This document shows, in pieces, positions 1-8,539 of a stretch of DNA of 64,000 nt. Where the stretch lies: contig NZ_BMFP01000004.1 of assembly GCF_014638845.1 (NCBI RefSeq), positions 248,001-312,000 on the forward strand, read 5' to 3'. The translations under genes and the position numbers were made by a program. This DNA is from Pontibacter amylolyticus. Its GTDB lineage: Bacteria; Bacteroidota; Bacteroidia; Cytophagales; Hymenobacteraceae. Numbering within the stretch: the stretch's first letter is position 1; the number at the start of each line of letters is the position of its first letter. A model generated the notes under the pieces. That model was not told the DNA's origin, did no database searches, and was given only the letters and a program-made list of their open reading frames with translations.

Positions 1-2010
1 ACTCTAAAAGAGATACATCTTTTAGGGGTAAATGAGCTTAGTGGGGAGTTCGTATGGGCGAAAGGGAAGGACTTAATATATATTGATGACAAATTAAATT
101 ATGATTTGCTACCAATTAACATCAAAGAAAAGATACAGCCTCATTTTACTAATCGTGATAGAAATACCATAGGTCGTATTGCCAGTAGAATTGGCAAAAA
201 GTTTTCTGAGTCATTAACTAAAGAACTTGTTGACTCATCAATCAAAAAAGGTTTACTGCTTACAGATTACTTTGAGCTATTACCTGAAAGCTTGGCGCTA
301 CTAGAGTATCATCTTGGAACTGCTTTACACACCGAGATAGATGAAATAAAGAACACTCGTGTATATATAAAGGACAATATTGTAATAAATATTAAAGTTC
401 AGGGTGGAATAACTACGCCAATGGAGGTAAGTCATTTCGTCCGTAAGAACAAAAATCATGAGATTCACATCATTGAAGATCCGCTAAGAAATAGTAAGAA
501 ACTTATTGCTGAATCACTAAATGAGTTATTTATACTGATTTTAGACCGTGATTTAAGGAAGTATAATAGGTTTCTCCAAGACTTTTTAGAGAGGGAAGAT
601 AAGACTGGCTTTCTTGAGCAGTATGAAATAGAACAACTAAGGATTGGTGAAATAAAAGATATTCTAAATTCATCTGGCTTGTCAGTAATCCAAAGGTTTT
701 GGCATACTGTCTTAATAATAAAAAATGCGGAGCAGCAGACTTTCCTTGCTAGTAAGGGGGTGAGAGATGATGTGCTAAGTAATTTACTTAGCTGCGATAT
801 CGATTTGATAAGGCATTTTAATTCAAGCTTCGACTTCTATAATCAGAGTCACAGCGACAATATACCTATGTTACATGATTTATTTATGCATTTAGGTATC
901 TCTCTAGGTGAATTTAATGAGCTTGCTTTCCCAAAGATCAACTTTCAAGCTCACTATGCGAGATTGTTGAATAGTTACATAGATGGTTATGAAAACCAAT
1001 TTGATAAGTTCCTTTATAATCACCTGCTAGGTACTGGTATAGATGAAAAATCAAGATATCAGGATTACTTAGATACTTATAAAAGAGGTTTAAATGTTTC
1101 GATATCGTCATCCTCTTTATATTTAAATGTTGAGGAATTATTTGTTGAGCAAATCATGAATAACTTCCCTTTTCTCACTTTGACTTCTTTAGCAGTATTT
1201 AACACGCATATACAGAGAAATGTTAATGCTATGTATGCAAAATCTTATTCCAAATTAAGAAAACTATTAGAAAAGGGTAAAATCGAGTCAAAGTATTTGG
1301 ATGAATTTTTAAGCTATAATCGATTTAGAAGTTTACTTTACTTTGGTGAGGTTATAGCAGTGGTTGATGCCTACAAAGATTGGATTAGTAATAAGTCAGA
1401 TTCTGACAATGTTTCTCAAAATGGACATTCAGGTAATAGATTAGCTGAAACTCTATCACAGTTCATAAACGAGAATGGTGCTTCTATTGAGTCTGTTCAA
1501 ACCAAGAGTGTTGGAAATAGGAGGGATGAGGGAGTGGGAGTAAACGGATCAGGAGGAAGAAGAGGCGATGGCGGCAGTTTTGATGAATCTCGTCAAATGA
1601 TAGGGCTAGTAGCTGAGAAGGTTGTTTATGACAAGCTTTGTGAAGAGTATGACTCAGTAAGATGGGAGTCAAAAAATGCTACAAAAGCTTATCCCGAACT
1701 CTTTCCAGAAGGAGATGATAAACTTGGATACGATATTTCTTACAAGGATAAAGAAGGCAATAGAATTTATGTGGAGGTCAAAGGCAAATCAGATAATCAA
1801 AAGTTATTCGAAATAAAGAAAAATGAATTAGACAAGGCTCTTAAATTCAAGGAAAATTATAAGGTGATATTCGTATCCAATGTATTAGATAATAAAAGGA
1901 GGCGAATGTTAGATCTAGGTAATCTCTTTATTTTAGAGAATGGACATGATTTCTTCAACAACAATAAGTTTTCAGCACGCTATAAGAACTTTGAAATTTA
2001 TTTTAATTAG
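1..2010 (+). CDS. DUF3883 domain protein, 5'-truncated by the window edge
   Basis: The reading frame is open from base 1 with no stop, so the gene begins outside the window; the first internal start-like codon (TTG at 106) is unlikely to be the real start. The last ~120 residues match the DUF3883 pattern: an EKVVYDKL helix, then GYDISYKD and VEVKGK, the acidic/lysine spacing of a PD-(D/E)XK-like fold, then a segment ending in VIFVSNVLD. The ~500 residues before it are helical and I do not recognise them. DUF3883 often caps large ATPase-containing proteins of defence islands, so this may be the tail of one (inference). The sequence is clearly more AT-rich than the metal genes to the right, and it lies outside the tRNA-Arg attachment site, so it is not part of the island. 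Confidence 0.75.
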   Translation, partial: TLKEIHLLGVNELSGEFVWAKGKDLIYIDDKLNYDLLPINIKEKIQPHFTNRDRNTIGRIASRIGKKFSESLTKELVDSSIKKGLLLTDYFELLPESLALLEYHLGTALHTEIDEIKNTRVYIKDNIVINIKVQGGITTPMEVSHFVRKNKNHEIHIIEDPLRNSKKLIAESLNELFILILDRDLRKYNRFLQDFLEREDKTGFLEQYEIEQLRIGEIKDILNSSGLSVIQRFWHTVLIIKNAEQQTFLASKGVRDDVLSNLLSCDIDLIRHFNSSFDFYNQSHSDNIPMLHDLFMHLGISLGEFNELAFPKINFQAHYARLLNSYIDGYENQFDKFLYNHLLGTGIDEKSRYQDYLDTYKRGLNVSISSSSLYLNVEELFVEQIMNNFPFLTLTSLAVFNTHIQRNVNAMYAKSYSKLRKLLEKGKIESKYLDEFLSYNRFRSLLYFGEVIAVVDAYKDWISNKSDSDNVSQNGHSGNRLAETLSQFINENGASIESVQTKSVGNRRDEGVGVNGSGGRRGDGGSFDESRQMIGLVAEKVVYDKLCEEYDSVRWESKNATKAYPELFPEGDDKLGYDISYKDKEGNRIYVEVKGKSDNQKLFEIKKNELDKALKFKENYKVIFVSNVLDNKRRRMLDLGNLFILENGHDFFNNNKFSARYKNFEIYFN

Positions 2011-2143
2011 TAATTCAAGCTTAAATAATAATAGTGGAGCTATAACTATCAGGTAGGATTGTGACAAGAGGCAGTTTACTTAACTGTCTCTTGGGACATG
2101 ATATATAGGCAATGTTTTACCTATGTTTACCCTATTAAATGAA

Positions 2144-2176
2144 AAACCCGCTAAGTTATTGATTCTTAGCGGGTTT
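2144..2176 (-). terminator. Hairpin terminator, probably of the tRNA-Arg
   Basis: Twelve-base perfect arms (AAACCCGCTAAG and its complement) are separated by a 9-base loop. Read on the minus strand the stem runs into a T-rich stretch, as expected for an intrinsic terminator of the original minus-strand tRNA. It may also stop transcription from the DUF3883 gene. Confidence 0.75.
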
Positions 2177-2189
2177 CTATGGTTAATTG

Positions 2190-2234
2190 TGGTCGCGAAG
2201 GGAGTCGAACCCCTAACCTTCTGATTCGTAGTCA
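2190..2234 (-). other. 3' fragment of tRNA-Arg(ACG): attachment site (att) of the island
   Basis: On the minus strand this segment reads as the second half of a tRNA: anticodon loop CTACGAA (2225-2231, anticodon ACG), the 3' anticodon arm, a T arm with TTCGACT loop, and the acceptor strand CGCGACC plus discriminator A. No 5' half follows: the 5' anticodon arm already fails to pair after three bases. This is the duplicated core left when a tyrosine recombinase inserts at a tRNA 3' end. Because the fragment's broken side faces the integrase at 2388, the element extends to the right; the intact tRNA should sit at its far end, outside the window. Confidence 0.8.
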
Positions 2235-2387
2235 TGACGATAGCCTTTATTGCTAGTATTATATATTAGTAAAAACCGTCTTTTTAGCCAAATTAAGCAA
2301 TTTTTGTTTCTCCTTGTTTAGTAATATTACTTGACTTTTTGACGGTTTGTGTGCAAATTGTGTGTACAGGAAATAATTTGCACACAC

Positions 2388-3695
2388 ATGATACCCGTAC
2401 TTACTTCCGTCATGCTGGATACCAGAAGGGCTCTGAAAGATGGCTCATTCCCGGTAAGGTTGAGGCTCACCTTCCAAAGACAGCGCAAATACTATAATAC
2501 GAGCTACTCTTTGAGCGAGGCAGAATTCTTTAAGGTTCAAGCGGAAAAGCCGAAAGGAAAGTACAAAGAGCTTCAGATAGCTTTTCAGGCAATAGAGCAG
2601 AAGGCTATAGGCATCATCCGTAACCTTGAAACCTTCACTTTTGAGCAGTTCGAGAAGAAGTACCTGAACACTGCAGTTAAGAACGATGTCTTTACAGCAT
2701 TTGAGCAGCAAGTCACAAGACTGGTTGAGGAAGGCAGGGTAGGCACGGCCAGCAGCTACGAGAGCGCCAGCCTCTCCTTGCTATCCTTTATTCAGAAAGA
2801 ACCCCTTACCAGAAATAAGGGCTTATCTAGAGCTAAAGCAACCGAGAAGAGGGAAAACCTGCTGAAGAAACGCAAGCCTCTGGCTTATGCCGCTATAACT
2901 GTTGATTTCCTGATGGGGTACGAGAAATGGATGCTTCAGCACGGCCACTCGATCACCACCATAGGCATCTACCTGCGGGCGCTTCGCGCCATCTACAACA
3001 ACGCCATCGCGGCAGGGGAGGTGAACGCCGACCTCTACCCGTTCGGCAAGAGAAAGTACCAGATACCCTCCGGCCGGAATGTGAAGAAAGCCCTGACGCT
3101 GGCAGACATTGAAAAGATATTCTCCTATAAGCCTGCCACCGAGAACGAAGGGCGTGCGCGGGACCTGTGGATCTTCTCCTACCTGTGCAACGGGATAAAC
3201 GTGAAGGACATCGCCCGTCTGAAGTACAAGCAGCTTGACCAGGAGAGGATCACCTTTGTCAGGGCCAAGACGGAGCGGACCAGCCGCCAGAATATCAAGG
3301 TCATTACGGCCATGCGGACGCAGGAAATTGATGAGATCATCGAGAGATGGGGTAATAAACCCGCTTACAGTGAAGATTATGTGTTCCCCTTGCTTGAACC
3401 AGGGTTGTCTGCGGAAAGAGAACGGGCAAAGATTCAGCATGCCACCAAGACTATAAACAAGTACATCAAGCGTGTTGCCTCCGCGGTTGGCATTGAAAAG
3501 AATATAAGCACGTACACGGCCCGGCATTCCTTCTCTACAGTCCTCAAGCGAGCAGGGGCACCGATAGAGCTTATATCTGAATCCCTTGGGCACTCTAACC
3601 TGAAGACGACCGAAAGCTACTTGGATAGCTTTGAAAACGACGTGAAGAAGCAGTACGCTGCACGGTTAACAGCATTTAATATGATTAGCGAGTGA
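2388..3695 (+). CDS. Tyrosine recombinase/integrase of the island
   Basis: A Bacteroidota-type tyrosine recombinase of ~435 residues. It has an N-terminal arm-type DNA-binding segment (RKYYNTSYSLSEAEF), a SAM-like core-binding domain, and a C-terminal catalytic domain. The catalytic part shows the beta-hairpin lysine (RAKTERTSR), YTARHSFST, LGHSNLKTTESYL with the nucleophilic Tyr, and a charged tail. The first catalytic arginine position is occupied by Asn (CNGINVKDIARL) and the usual HxxR reads YTAR; non-canonical residues at the first arginine are known in IntDOT-like enzymes. I chose the ATG at 2388 because homology starts there; a GTG at 2349 would add 13 residues. It lies 150 bp from the tRNA-Arg fragment, so it very probably integrates and excises this island. 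Confidence 0.9.
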   Translation: MIPVLTSVMLDTRRALKDGSFPVRLRLTFQRQRKYYNTSYSLSEAEFFKVQAEKPKGKYKELQIAFQAIEQKAIGIIRNLETFTFEQFEKKYLNTAVKNDVFTAFEQQVTRLVEEGRVGTASSYESASLSLLSFIQKEPLTRNKGLSRAKATEKRENLLKKRKPLAYAAITVDFLMGYEKWMLQHGHSITTIGIYLRALRAIYNNAIAAGEVNADLYPFGKRKYQIPSGRNVKKALTLADIEKIFSYKPATENEGRARDLWIFSYLCNGINVKDIARLKYKQLDQERITFVRAKTERTSRQNIKVITAMRTQEIDEIIERWGNKPAYSEDYVFPLLEPGLSAERERAKIQHATKTINKYIKRVASAVGIEKNISTYTARHSFSTVLKRAGAPIELISESLGHSNLKTTESYLDSFENDVKKQYAARLTAFNMISE

Positions 3696-4439
3696 GGTTT
3701 AATTAATAGTTAATACGATTCTGCTGTGGAAATAAACAAGGGACCATAATACACTATGCGCCTATAATAATAGATAGCGATGAATATTGGAGGGAAGGTT
3801 GTCATGTATTTGACTGGCCTTGACAATAAGCTGACTACTATTGTAGAGTACAGGGCAAAGGCGGTTCAAATACTCTAAATTTAGGTACATTAAGTCTCAT
3901 AATGAGTAGGAGTCTAGTTCAATTTCAGGTAATCTAGCTTTAGGATCAGCTTCTTTTGAGTAAGGTCGTCAGGTGACTTTTTTTATTTCCTTACATTTTT
4001 ATGTAAGGAAGAGATCATCTTCATGGTAGCAGCCCAATTTACATACAGCGTAATTGAGATTGGCCTTTAATCCTCTATTATCGTCACGAGGTGTTTATGC
4101 CTTTAACTTGTAGTGTAGGTCCATAGTCCTGGAAAATTTTCTATGATTGTCGCGACAACTGAATATACCGGAGAGGCATGTGAGGTATATACCCATATTG
4201 GCAAGGCCAATATTTTGCGCATTCTAACTTAAGAGCCCCGCATTAAAAGTTTTTGTGAAGCAGTTCCAGTAATGGAGTAGAAGCCTTGAGCATTAGACTC
4301 TTCCTAACAATGGCGCCCTGCAGCCCAAGCATTAGTATATTCCTGCAAATATACCCTATAAATATAATTATTAAAACACTGTATTGCTCAGGCAACCAAC
4401 AAGGGGTATTCATAATTATATAAAAATCAGCTGGGAATG
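3696..4439. other. Gene-free AT-rich stretch after the integrase
   Basis: I see no convincing coding sequence. It holds two small perfect hairpins: ten-base arms TTCCTTACAT/ATGTAAGGAA at 3987-4010 and eight-base arms ATATTGGC/GCCAATAT at 4195-4213. Excision-directionality sites or decayed genes are possible but cannot be shown from the sequence. Confidence 0.5.
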
Positions 4440-4476
4440 TATAAAACTATCACGGTAAGGGATGGGTATAACTAAG
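4440..4476 (+). promoter_or_regulatory. Conserved block upstream of Csp-like gene, copy 1
   Basis: The block reads TATAAAAC, ~12 variable bases with a GGG-like core, then GGGTATAAC and AAG. The same arrangement recurs at 10180-10217 and 14243-14280, each time ~25-36 bases before the start of a Csp-like gene or its relic. Conservation in otherwise diverged flanks suggests a promoter or operator; which regulator binds is unknown. Confidence 0.4.
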
Positions 4477-4501
4477 GACTTATAACCAAACAAAACAAAC
4501 T

Positions 4502-4828
4502 ATGAACATAACGATGAATAGAGAACTAGTTTCAGTGTTGGCAGAATGTGCCGCAGCCTGTAACTACTGTGCTGTCTCCTGTCTGCAGGAAGACGATGTG
4601 AAAATGATGGAGCGCTGTATCCGCCTCGATCTGGACTGTGCCGCTATCTGTAAAATGGCGCTGGATTATGTATCCCGTGATTCGACTATGAAGCGAGACG
4701 TGCTGGACCTGTGCGCCAGAGTGTGTCGCGAGTGCGGTGCGGAATGTGAAAAGCATTCGCACATGGAGCACTGCCGTATGTGCGCTGAGGCTTGCCGTCG
4801 TTGCGAGCAGGCTTGCCAGCAGGCGTAG
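4502..4828 (+). CDS. Four-helix cysteine-rich copper-storage-like protein (Csp/DUF326), copy 1
   Basis: A 108-residue protein with 16 cysteines spaced along amphipathic helices (AECAAAC, CNYC, ERC, LDC, AIC, LCARVC, RECGAEC, EHCRMC, EACRRC, EQAC). This is the pattern of the DUF326/Csp family, whose characterised members are four-helix bundles lined with Cys that store many Cu(I) ions. No signal peptide is present, so it should act in the cytosol like Csp3. It is nearly identical to the copy at 10245, differing mainly at the N-terminus and in one short loop. A DUF305 pseudogene follows and a conserved block precedes it. The copper role is inferred from family and neighbours. Confidence 0.88.
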   Translation: MNITMNRELVSVLAECAAACNYCAVSCLQEDDVKMMERCIRLDLDCAAICKMALDYVSRDSTMKRDVLDLCARVCRECGAECEKHSHMEHCRMCAEACRRCEQACQQA

Positions 4829-4864
4829 TTGTTATTACAAGTTGGTCAAATGCAAGACCTAAGA

Positions 4865-4911
4865 AACACCCTGATTGTTCTATACCTGCTAGAGCGGTCA
4901 GGGTGTTTTTT
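4865..4911 (+). terminator. Intrinsic terminator after Csp copy 1
   Basis: A stem ACACCCTGA / TCAGGGTGT encloses a loop of ~25 bases and is followed by a run of T. The same terminator, slightly changed, follows the second Csp copy at 10596, which shows that the duplication includes the downstream flank. Confidence 0.8.
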
Positions 4912-5007
4912 GGCGTGGACGTGAATTACAGTGCACCGATAGAAGTCCCCATAAAATTAAGAGGCTTAGTAAGTGAATTTTGGTCACATTTTTTAACCAC
5001 ATAATCT

Positions 5008-5716
5008 ATGAAAAAAATTTTATCAGTATCAGAAGCTTTGCTCTTATGCTAATTGCCGTCTTTGTGTTCAGCAGCTGCGAAAATGACCAAGATGTTGTTA
5101 GCCCGTTAAGTACCAGCGCAGAGAAAGCGACGAAAGGTCCTTACTGGGGGGCGACAAAGCATTTGACAAGGAAATGCAGCAGATCATCAACTCCATGATG
5201 AAGATGATGAACCAGATGGAGATGACCTGCGACCCCGACATTGATTTTGCCAACATGATGATCATGCACCACGAAATGGGTATTAAAATGGCCGACCTGG
5301 AACTCCAGTATGGGCATGAGCCCGAGGCACTGGAACTGGCCGAGAAAACGAAGATAGGCAACATGGAAAGTAAAGTACGTCTTGAAGCATTGCTGGCATC
5401 GCATCCAGGGGCGGAACCACTCTCGAAGGAGGAGTGCAAGATGTTTATGATGGAGATGCGAGAGGACATGATGGCTATGATGCACTGCATGCGTTCTGTA
5501 ATGGACACACCTGATCCGGATGTTGATTTTGCCCAGCTGATGATCTGTCATCACGAAGGAGCCCTTGCCATGTCAAACACAGAATTGAAGTGGGGGGATG
5601 ATGAAATGGCCTTGGAGGAGGCTGAAATGATCATTGAAGAGCAAGCGCAGGAAATAATGGAGCTAGCCGCATTCTTAAATGAGCACGGTATACCGACCAA
5701 GCACCATAACATGTAG
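5008..5716 (+). pseudogene. DUF305 lipoprotein, copy 1, broken by two frameshifts
   Basis: The intact copy at 10749 codes for a 236-residue lipoprotein with two DUF305-type repeats. Here two single-base losses break the frame: one in the A7 run just after the ATG, and one in a G6 run near 5146 (TGGGGGGC where the intact copy has TGGGAAGATG). The remaining open piece (5174-5716) keeps both histidine-pair motifs (MIMHHEMG and LMICHHEG) and ends in HHNM. Both lesions fall in homopolymers, so a sequencing or assembly error has to be excluded, but the linked membrane DUF305 copy at 6708 is also broken, which favours real decay. It could still be translated internally from ATGs near 5174. Confidence 0.8.
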
Positions 5717-5747
5717 TAAGTCAGCATGATCTGACTTAAGATTTACA

Positions 5748-5781
5748 AGCCCGGCTACTGGAAACGTCAGCCGGGCTCTTT
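5748..5781 (+). terminator. Hairpin terminator after DUF305 copy 1
   Basis: The arms AGCCCGGCT / AGCCGGGCT are separated by 12 bases and followed by a short T-rich tail. A comparable hairpin follows the second DUF305 copy at 11511. Confidence 0.7.
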
Positions 5782-5902
5782 AGTTAAATGCCGTTTCATC
5801 CGGAGTATAAAATTTGTAGTTTTAGCCTTCATTTACATCAAACAATAGGTATTGCTTACCTTGTCAAAGCCGGTTTAATACCCATACTACAACCCTTACA
5901 CC

Positions 5903-6532
5903 ATGAACCCCAAAATTACAAACAGCTTTTTTGCTCTTATATTTTGCGCCTCCCTGTCCTATTGCAATCAAACCGCTAAAGAACTGGAAGTACCAGCAGA
6001 AGAAACACAGCACGCCAATCATACCCCTAAAATGAGCGAAGGCGCTGTCATTATACAGGATCAACCGGAACCTGATACATTAAGAGGCAGTCTGAAAGCA
6101 GAAGCCCATGGTATGGTAGGCAATGCGCACCTGACCATCAATTACCATTCACCAGCCGTGCGCGGACGCAACATCTGGGGCGGCCTGGTAGCTTACGACC
6201 AGGTATGGGTGACAGGAGCGCACTCAGCCACCAGCCTGACAACGGATAAAGATATCACCATAGAAGAAAAGCTACTGCCAGCAGGCAAGTATGCCTTGTT
6301 CACCATTCCTGGAAAGGAGGAGTGGACTATCATCATCAACAAAAACTGGGAGCAGCACCTGACCGACGATTACACGGAGAAGGAAGACGTATTGCGCGTT
6401 ACCGTAAAACCTGAAGCAGCAGCGCAGCCACAGGAGCGACTTCGTTACCAGATCGTGTCAGAGGCTGATAGCAAAGGAGCCATTAACATAAGCTGGGACA
6501 AGTTGAAAGTAACAGTACCCGTTGCTATTTAG
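5903..6532 (+). CDS. DUF2911 lipoprotein, copy 1
   Basis: A 209-residue exported protein. The N-terminus is a lipoprotein signal with lipobox LSYC (Cys ~22), followed by a Glu-rich linker containing HANHTPK. From residue ~70 it matches DUF2911: INYHSPAVRGRNIWGGLVAY, WVTGAHSATSL, LPAGKYALFTIPG, WTIIINKNWEQHL and a C-terminal beta segment. The biochemical function of DUF2911 is not established. It is a close paralogue of the gene at 19822, and the upstream regions also match over ~30 bases (ATAAAATTTGTAG at 5808-5820 and 19740-19750), so the promoter was duplicated too. Consistent association with copper genes here suggests a periplasmic metal-related role (inference). Confidence 0.85.
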   Translation: MNPKITNSFFALIFCASLSYCNQTAKELEVPAEETQHANHTPKMSEGAVIIQDQPEPDTLRGSLKAEAHGMVGNAHLTINYHSPAVRGRNIWGGLVAYDQVWVTGAHSATSLTTDKDITIEEKLLPAGKYALFTIPGKEEWTIIINKNWEQHLTDDYTEKEDVLRVTVKPEAAAQPQERLRYQIVSEADSKGAINISWDKLKVTVPVAI

Positions 6533-6556
6533 GTGTAGCCAAGAAGCATATTTTTA

Positions 6557-6598
6557 TTCATAAAGCCACTCCGACAGCTGTTGGAGTGGCTTTATGAA
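6557..6598 (+). terminator. Intrinsic terminator after DUF2911 copy 1
   Basis: Long arms TTCATAAAGCCACTCC / GGAGTGGCTTTATGAA enclose a 10-base loop. It lies just after the DUF2911 stop codon. Confidence 0.75.
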
Positions 6599-6707
6599 TT
6601 TATAGATGAACCTGAGTATAGCCATATGGATATACCTGAACAAGAAGCAACGTTGCTTACTTGAAAAGACTTATAGGCAAACAATTATACTTTAACAGTT
6701 AAAAAAA

Positions 6708-7155
6708 ATGGAAAAGGGAAATTATATGAAGTTTTTGTTGATGCTAGCCGTATCGTTTGTGATCATGTACGGGGTGATGTATTTGAATGCCGATAAGTTT
6801 GATCATGTGTACCTGAACCTGAACAGGCTGTACATGGCCCTATTGATGGTGGCGCCTATGGCGCTTGTTATGTTAGGGTTTATGTCGGGAATGTATACAA
6901 ATAAGAAGCTGAAGTATCATTGTAGCTGTTGGTGTAGTAGCTTTTGCCGGCTCACTGTTCATGCTAAGGAAACAGGCCTTAGTGGATGATAAACAGTTTC
7001 TAAAATCCATGATTCCGCATCACTCTTCAGCCATTCTGGTAAGCCAGGAAGCAAACATAAAAGATCCCGAAGTGAAGAGGCTAACGGAGCAGATCATAGA
7101 ATCTCAGGAAAAAGAAATAGCAGAAATGAAGGCAATCCTAACCAGAATGAGGTAA
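6708..7155 (+). pseudogene. Membrane-anchored DUF305 protein, copy 1, frameshifted
   Basis: Aligned to the intact 149-residue copy at 20623, this sequence starts identically (MEKGNY, then two transmembrane helices, KFDHVYLNLNRLYMALL), but it has lost two bases near 6915 (AAGCTGAAGTATC against AAGCTGAATGGCATC). After that the frame runs off into an unrelated tail, while the correct frame continues as IIVAVGVVAFAGSLFML and the DUF305 part MIPHHSSAILVSQEANIK. It is therefore two overlapping fragments of one gene. Together with the broken DUF305 lipoprotein upstream it marks this cassette as the decaying duplicate. The lesion is not in a homopolymer. Confidence 0.85.
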
Positions 7156-7207
7156 ATCTTATACTGTATCCATGGCCGGATCTTATTCTTGGTGATGCAT
7201 GTATAAA

Positions 7208-7245
7208 AACGAAGCCGCCTCTTTACCGAGGGGCGGCTTCGTTTG
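7208..7245. terminator. GC-rich terminator between convergent genes
   Basis: The arms ACGAAGCCGCC / GGCGGCTTCGT flank a ten-base loop (inner CT/AG pairs possible) and a GTTT tail follows. It sits between the plus-strand DUF305 relic and the minus-strand gene ending at 7305, so it could serve both. Confidence 0.75.
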
Positions 7246-7304
7246 ATAATAAGGTGGACTATTTTACAACCAAAGAATAGTTTAGACCTGTTAAGTTTTT
7301 ACTG

Positions 7305-8366
7305 TTATATTTTCCTGAAATGGATCTTGTTTTCATCTTCCCAGACACAAAGCGTTTTTTTATCCGGCATTTCAGCAGTTTCAATATAGCTGCCTTTCCC
7401 TACCACAGTTTCCGTATCTGCATTCAGGAATTTTAGTTTTAGATCTGAACCATCTTTCCAGGCAATAACCGGATTTGTTTTTCCGCTGATGCGGCAGTTC
7501 CGGCCTCTGCCAATTTGCACTTCCTGTTGGCCAGGCTTTGCATAGAAGATATTCCCTTCCCGTTGCCAGGAAGTGTGAATCGTATTCTTACTATCCAGTA
7601 CAATGCCCCCGCCGTCCATGGGACATCCTTCCAGTTCCCAGGTGCCATTCCCTAGTTTCTGTGGCTGAGAAAAGTGTTGTCCGTTGTCAGTTGATTTGGT
7701 CAGGTAAAAATCTCTGGAGCCATCTACCCAGTTTCTGAACATCAGGATTACCTGTTTGCCTTCCACATCTATACTTGGCTTACAGCATTCGCACACGGTG
7801 CTGTCTGGCGATACGTATACTATCTTGTTTTCTGACCATGCGGCGGCGTTTCCTGTAGTGGAGGCAAACACGATCTTGTTTTGTTTGGTGTTTCTTACAT
7901 CCAGCCACACAGCATAGAAGGTGTCTTGTTCATCGGAGGCGATACTCATCAGGCCTTCTGGCACTGAGCCCGGTATGTCATTCACACCAGCTGCCTTTAT
8001 CCACTTATTTGTATCATGGTCCAGACTGTAGGTATGGATATTACCCTGCTTATCTATGGCGGTTACCACCGAGTAATTCATGGAGCTGGCAATCTGAGGC
8101 CCCATGGACATGCCCAGGTACAAGCCCTTCAGCTGCCCCACCAGTAGAGGTTCTGAGAAGGTTTGTCCGTTATCTTTGGACGTGACGCAATAAATTCTGT
8201 CTTCCAAGCCATACACTACCCTGGTATTCCCTTTTGTATCTACTGCGATCTGTGGCTGACGACCTGCCAGGAGCAGGGTGTTTGTCGTTTCTTGTTCTGT
8301 TTTGCTACAGGAGGTATTTAAAATCAGAAACAAGACAAACGTTAGAAGCTGTAATGGTGCCCTCAT
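7305..8366 (-). CDS. Sialidase-like beta-propeller lipoprotein (BNR/Asp-box repeats)
   Basis: A 353-residue exported lipoprotein with signal MRAPLQLLTFVLFLILNTSC and lipobox NTSC. It contains Asp-box repeats (SKDNGQTF, STDNGQHF) spaced as in six-bladed sialidase/BNR propellers, and a striking CECCKP motif near the middle. No catalytic sialidase arginine triad is apparent, so a binding or scaffold role is more likely than glycosidase activity. It stands alone, convergent with the copper cassette to its left and divergent from the HMA-like gene to its right. The CxCC motif could bind metal (inference). The product is known in annotation only as an exo-alpha-sialidase-like family protein. Confidence 0.7.
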   Translation of the reverse strand: MRAPLQLLTFVLFLILNTSCSKTEQETTNTLLLAGRQPQIAVDTKGNTRVVYGLEDRIYCVTSKDNGQTFSEPLLVGQLKGLYLGMSMGPQIASSMNYSVVTAIDKQGNIHTYSLDHDTNKWIKAAGVNDIPGSVPEGLMSIASDEQDTFYAVWLDVRNTKQNKIVFASTTGNAAAWSENKIVYVSPDSTVCECCKPSIDVEGKQVILMFRNWVDGSRDFYLTKSTDNGQHFSQPQKLGNGTWELEGCPMDGGGIVLDSKNTIHTSWQREGNIFYAKPGQQEVQIGRGRNCRISGKTNPVIAWKDGSDLKLKFLNADTETVVGKGSYIETAEMPDKKTLCVWEDENKIHFRKI

Positions 8367-8539
8367 TCTTTACAAGTTTAAGACAAAGTATACTGTAAGA
8401 TAAGAGAATTTTTGGAAAGATTCCGCTTGAAGGCAGGTAAGCGAACATGCCTGATGAATACATACAGGCCGTAAAGCGTAGCCGTTGCACAACCTGGTGT
8501 AAACTGTCGCGTTCATTTTAAGCAAAAACACATGTTGCT

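Noticed and set aside
2823..3593. Long minus-strand open frame (256 codons) inside the integrase
   Set aside because: It is antisense to a well-supported recombinase and has no recognisable motif; long shadow frames are common opposite GC-richer genes.
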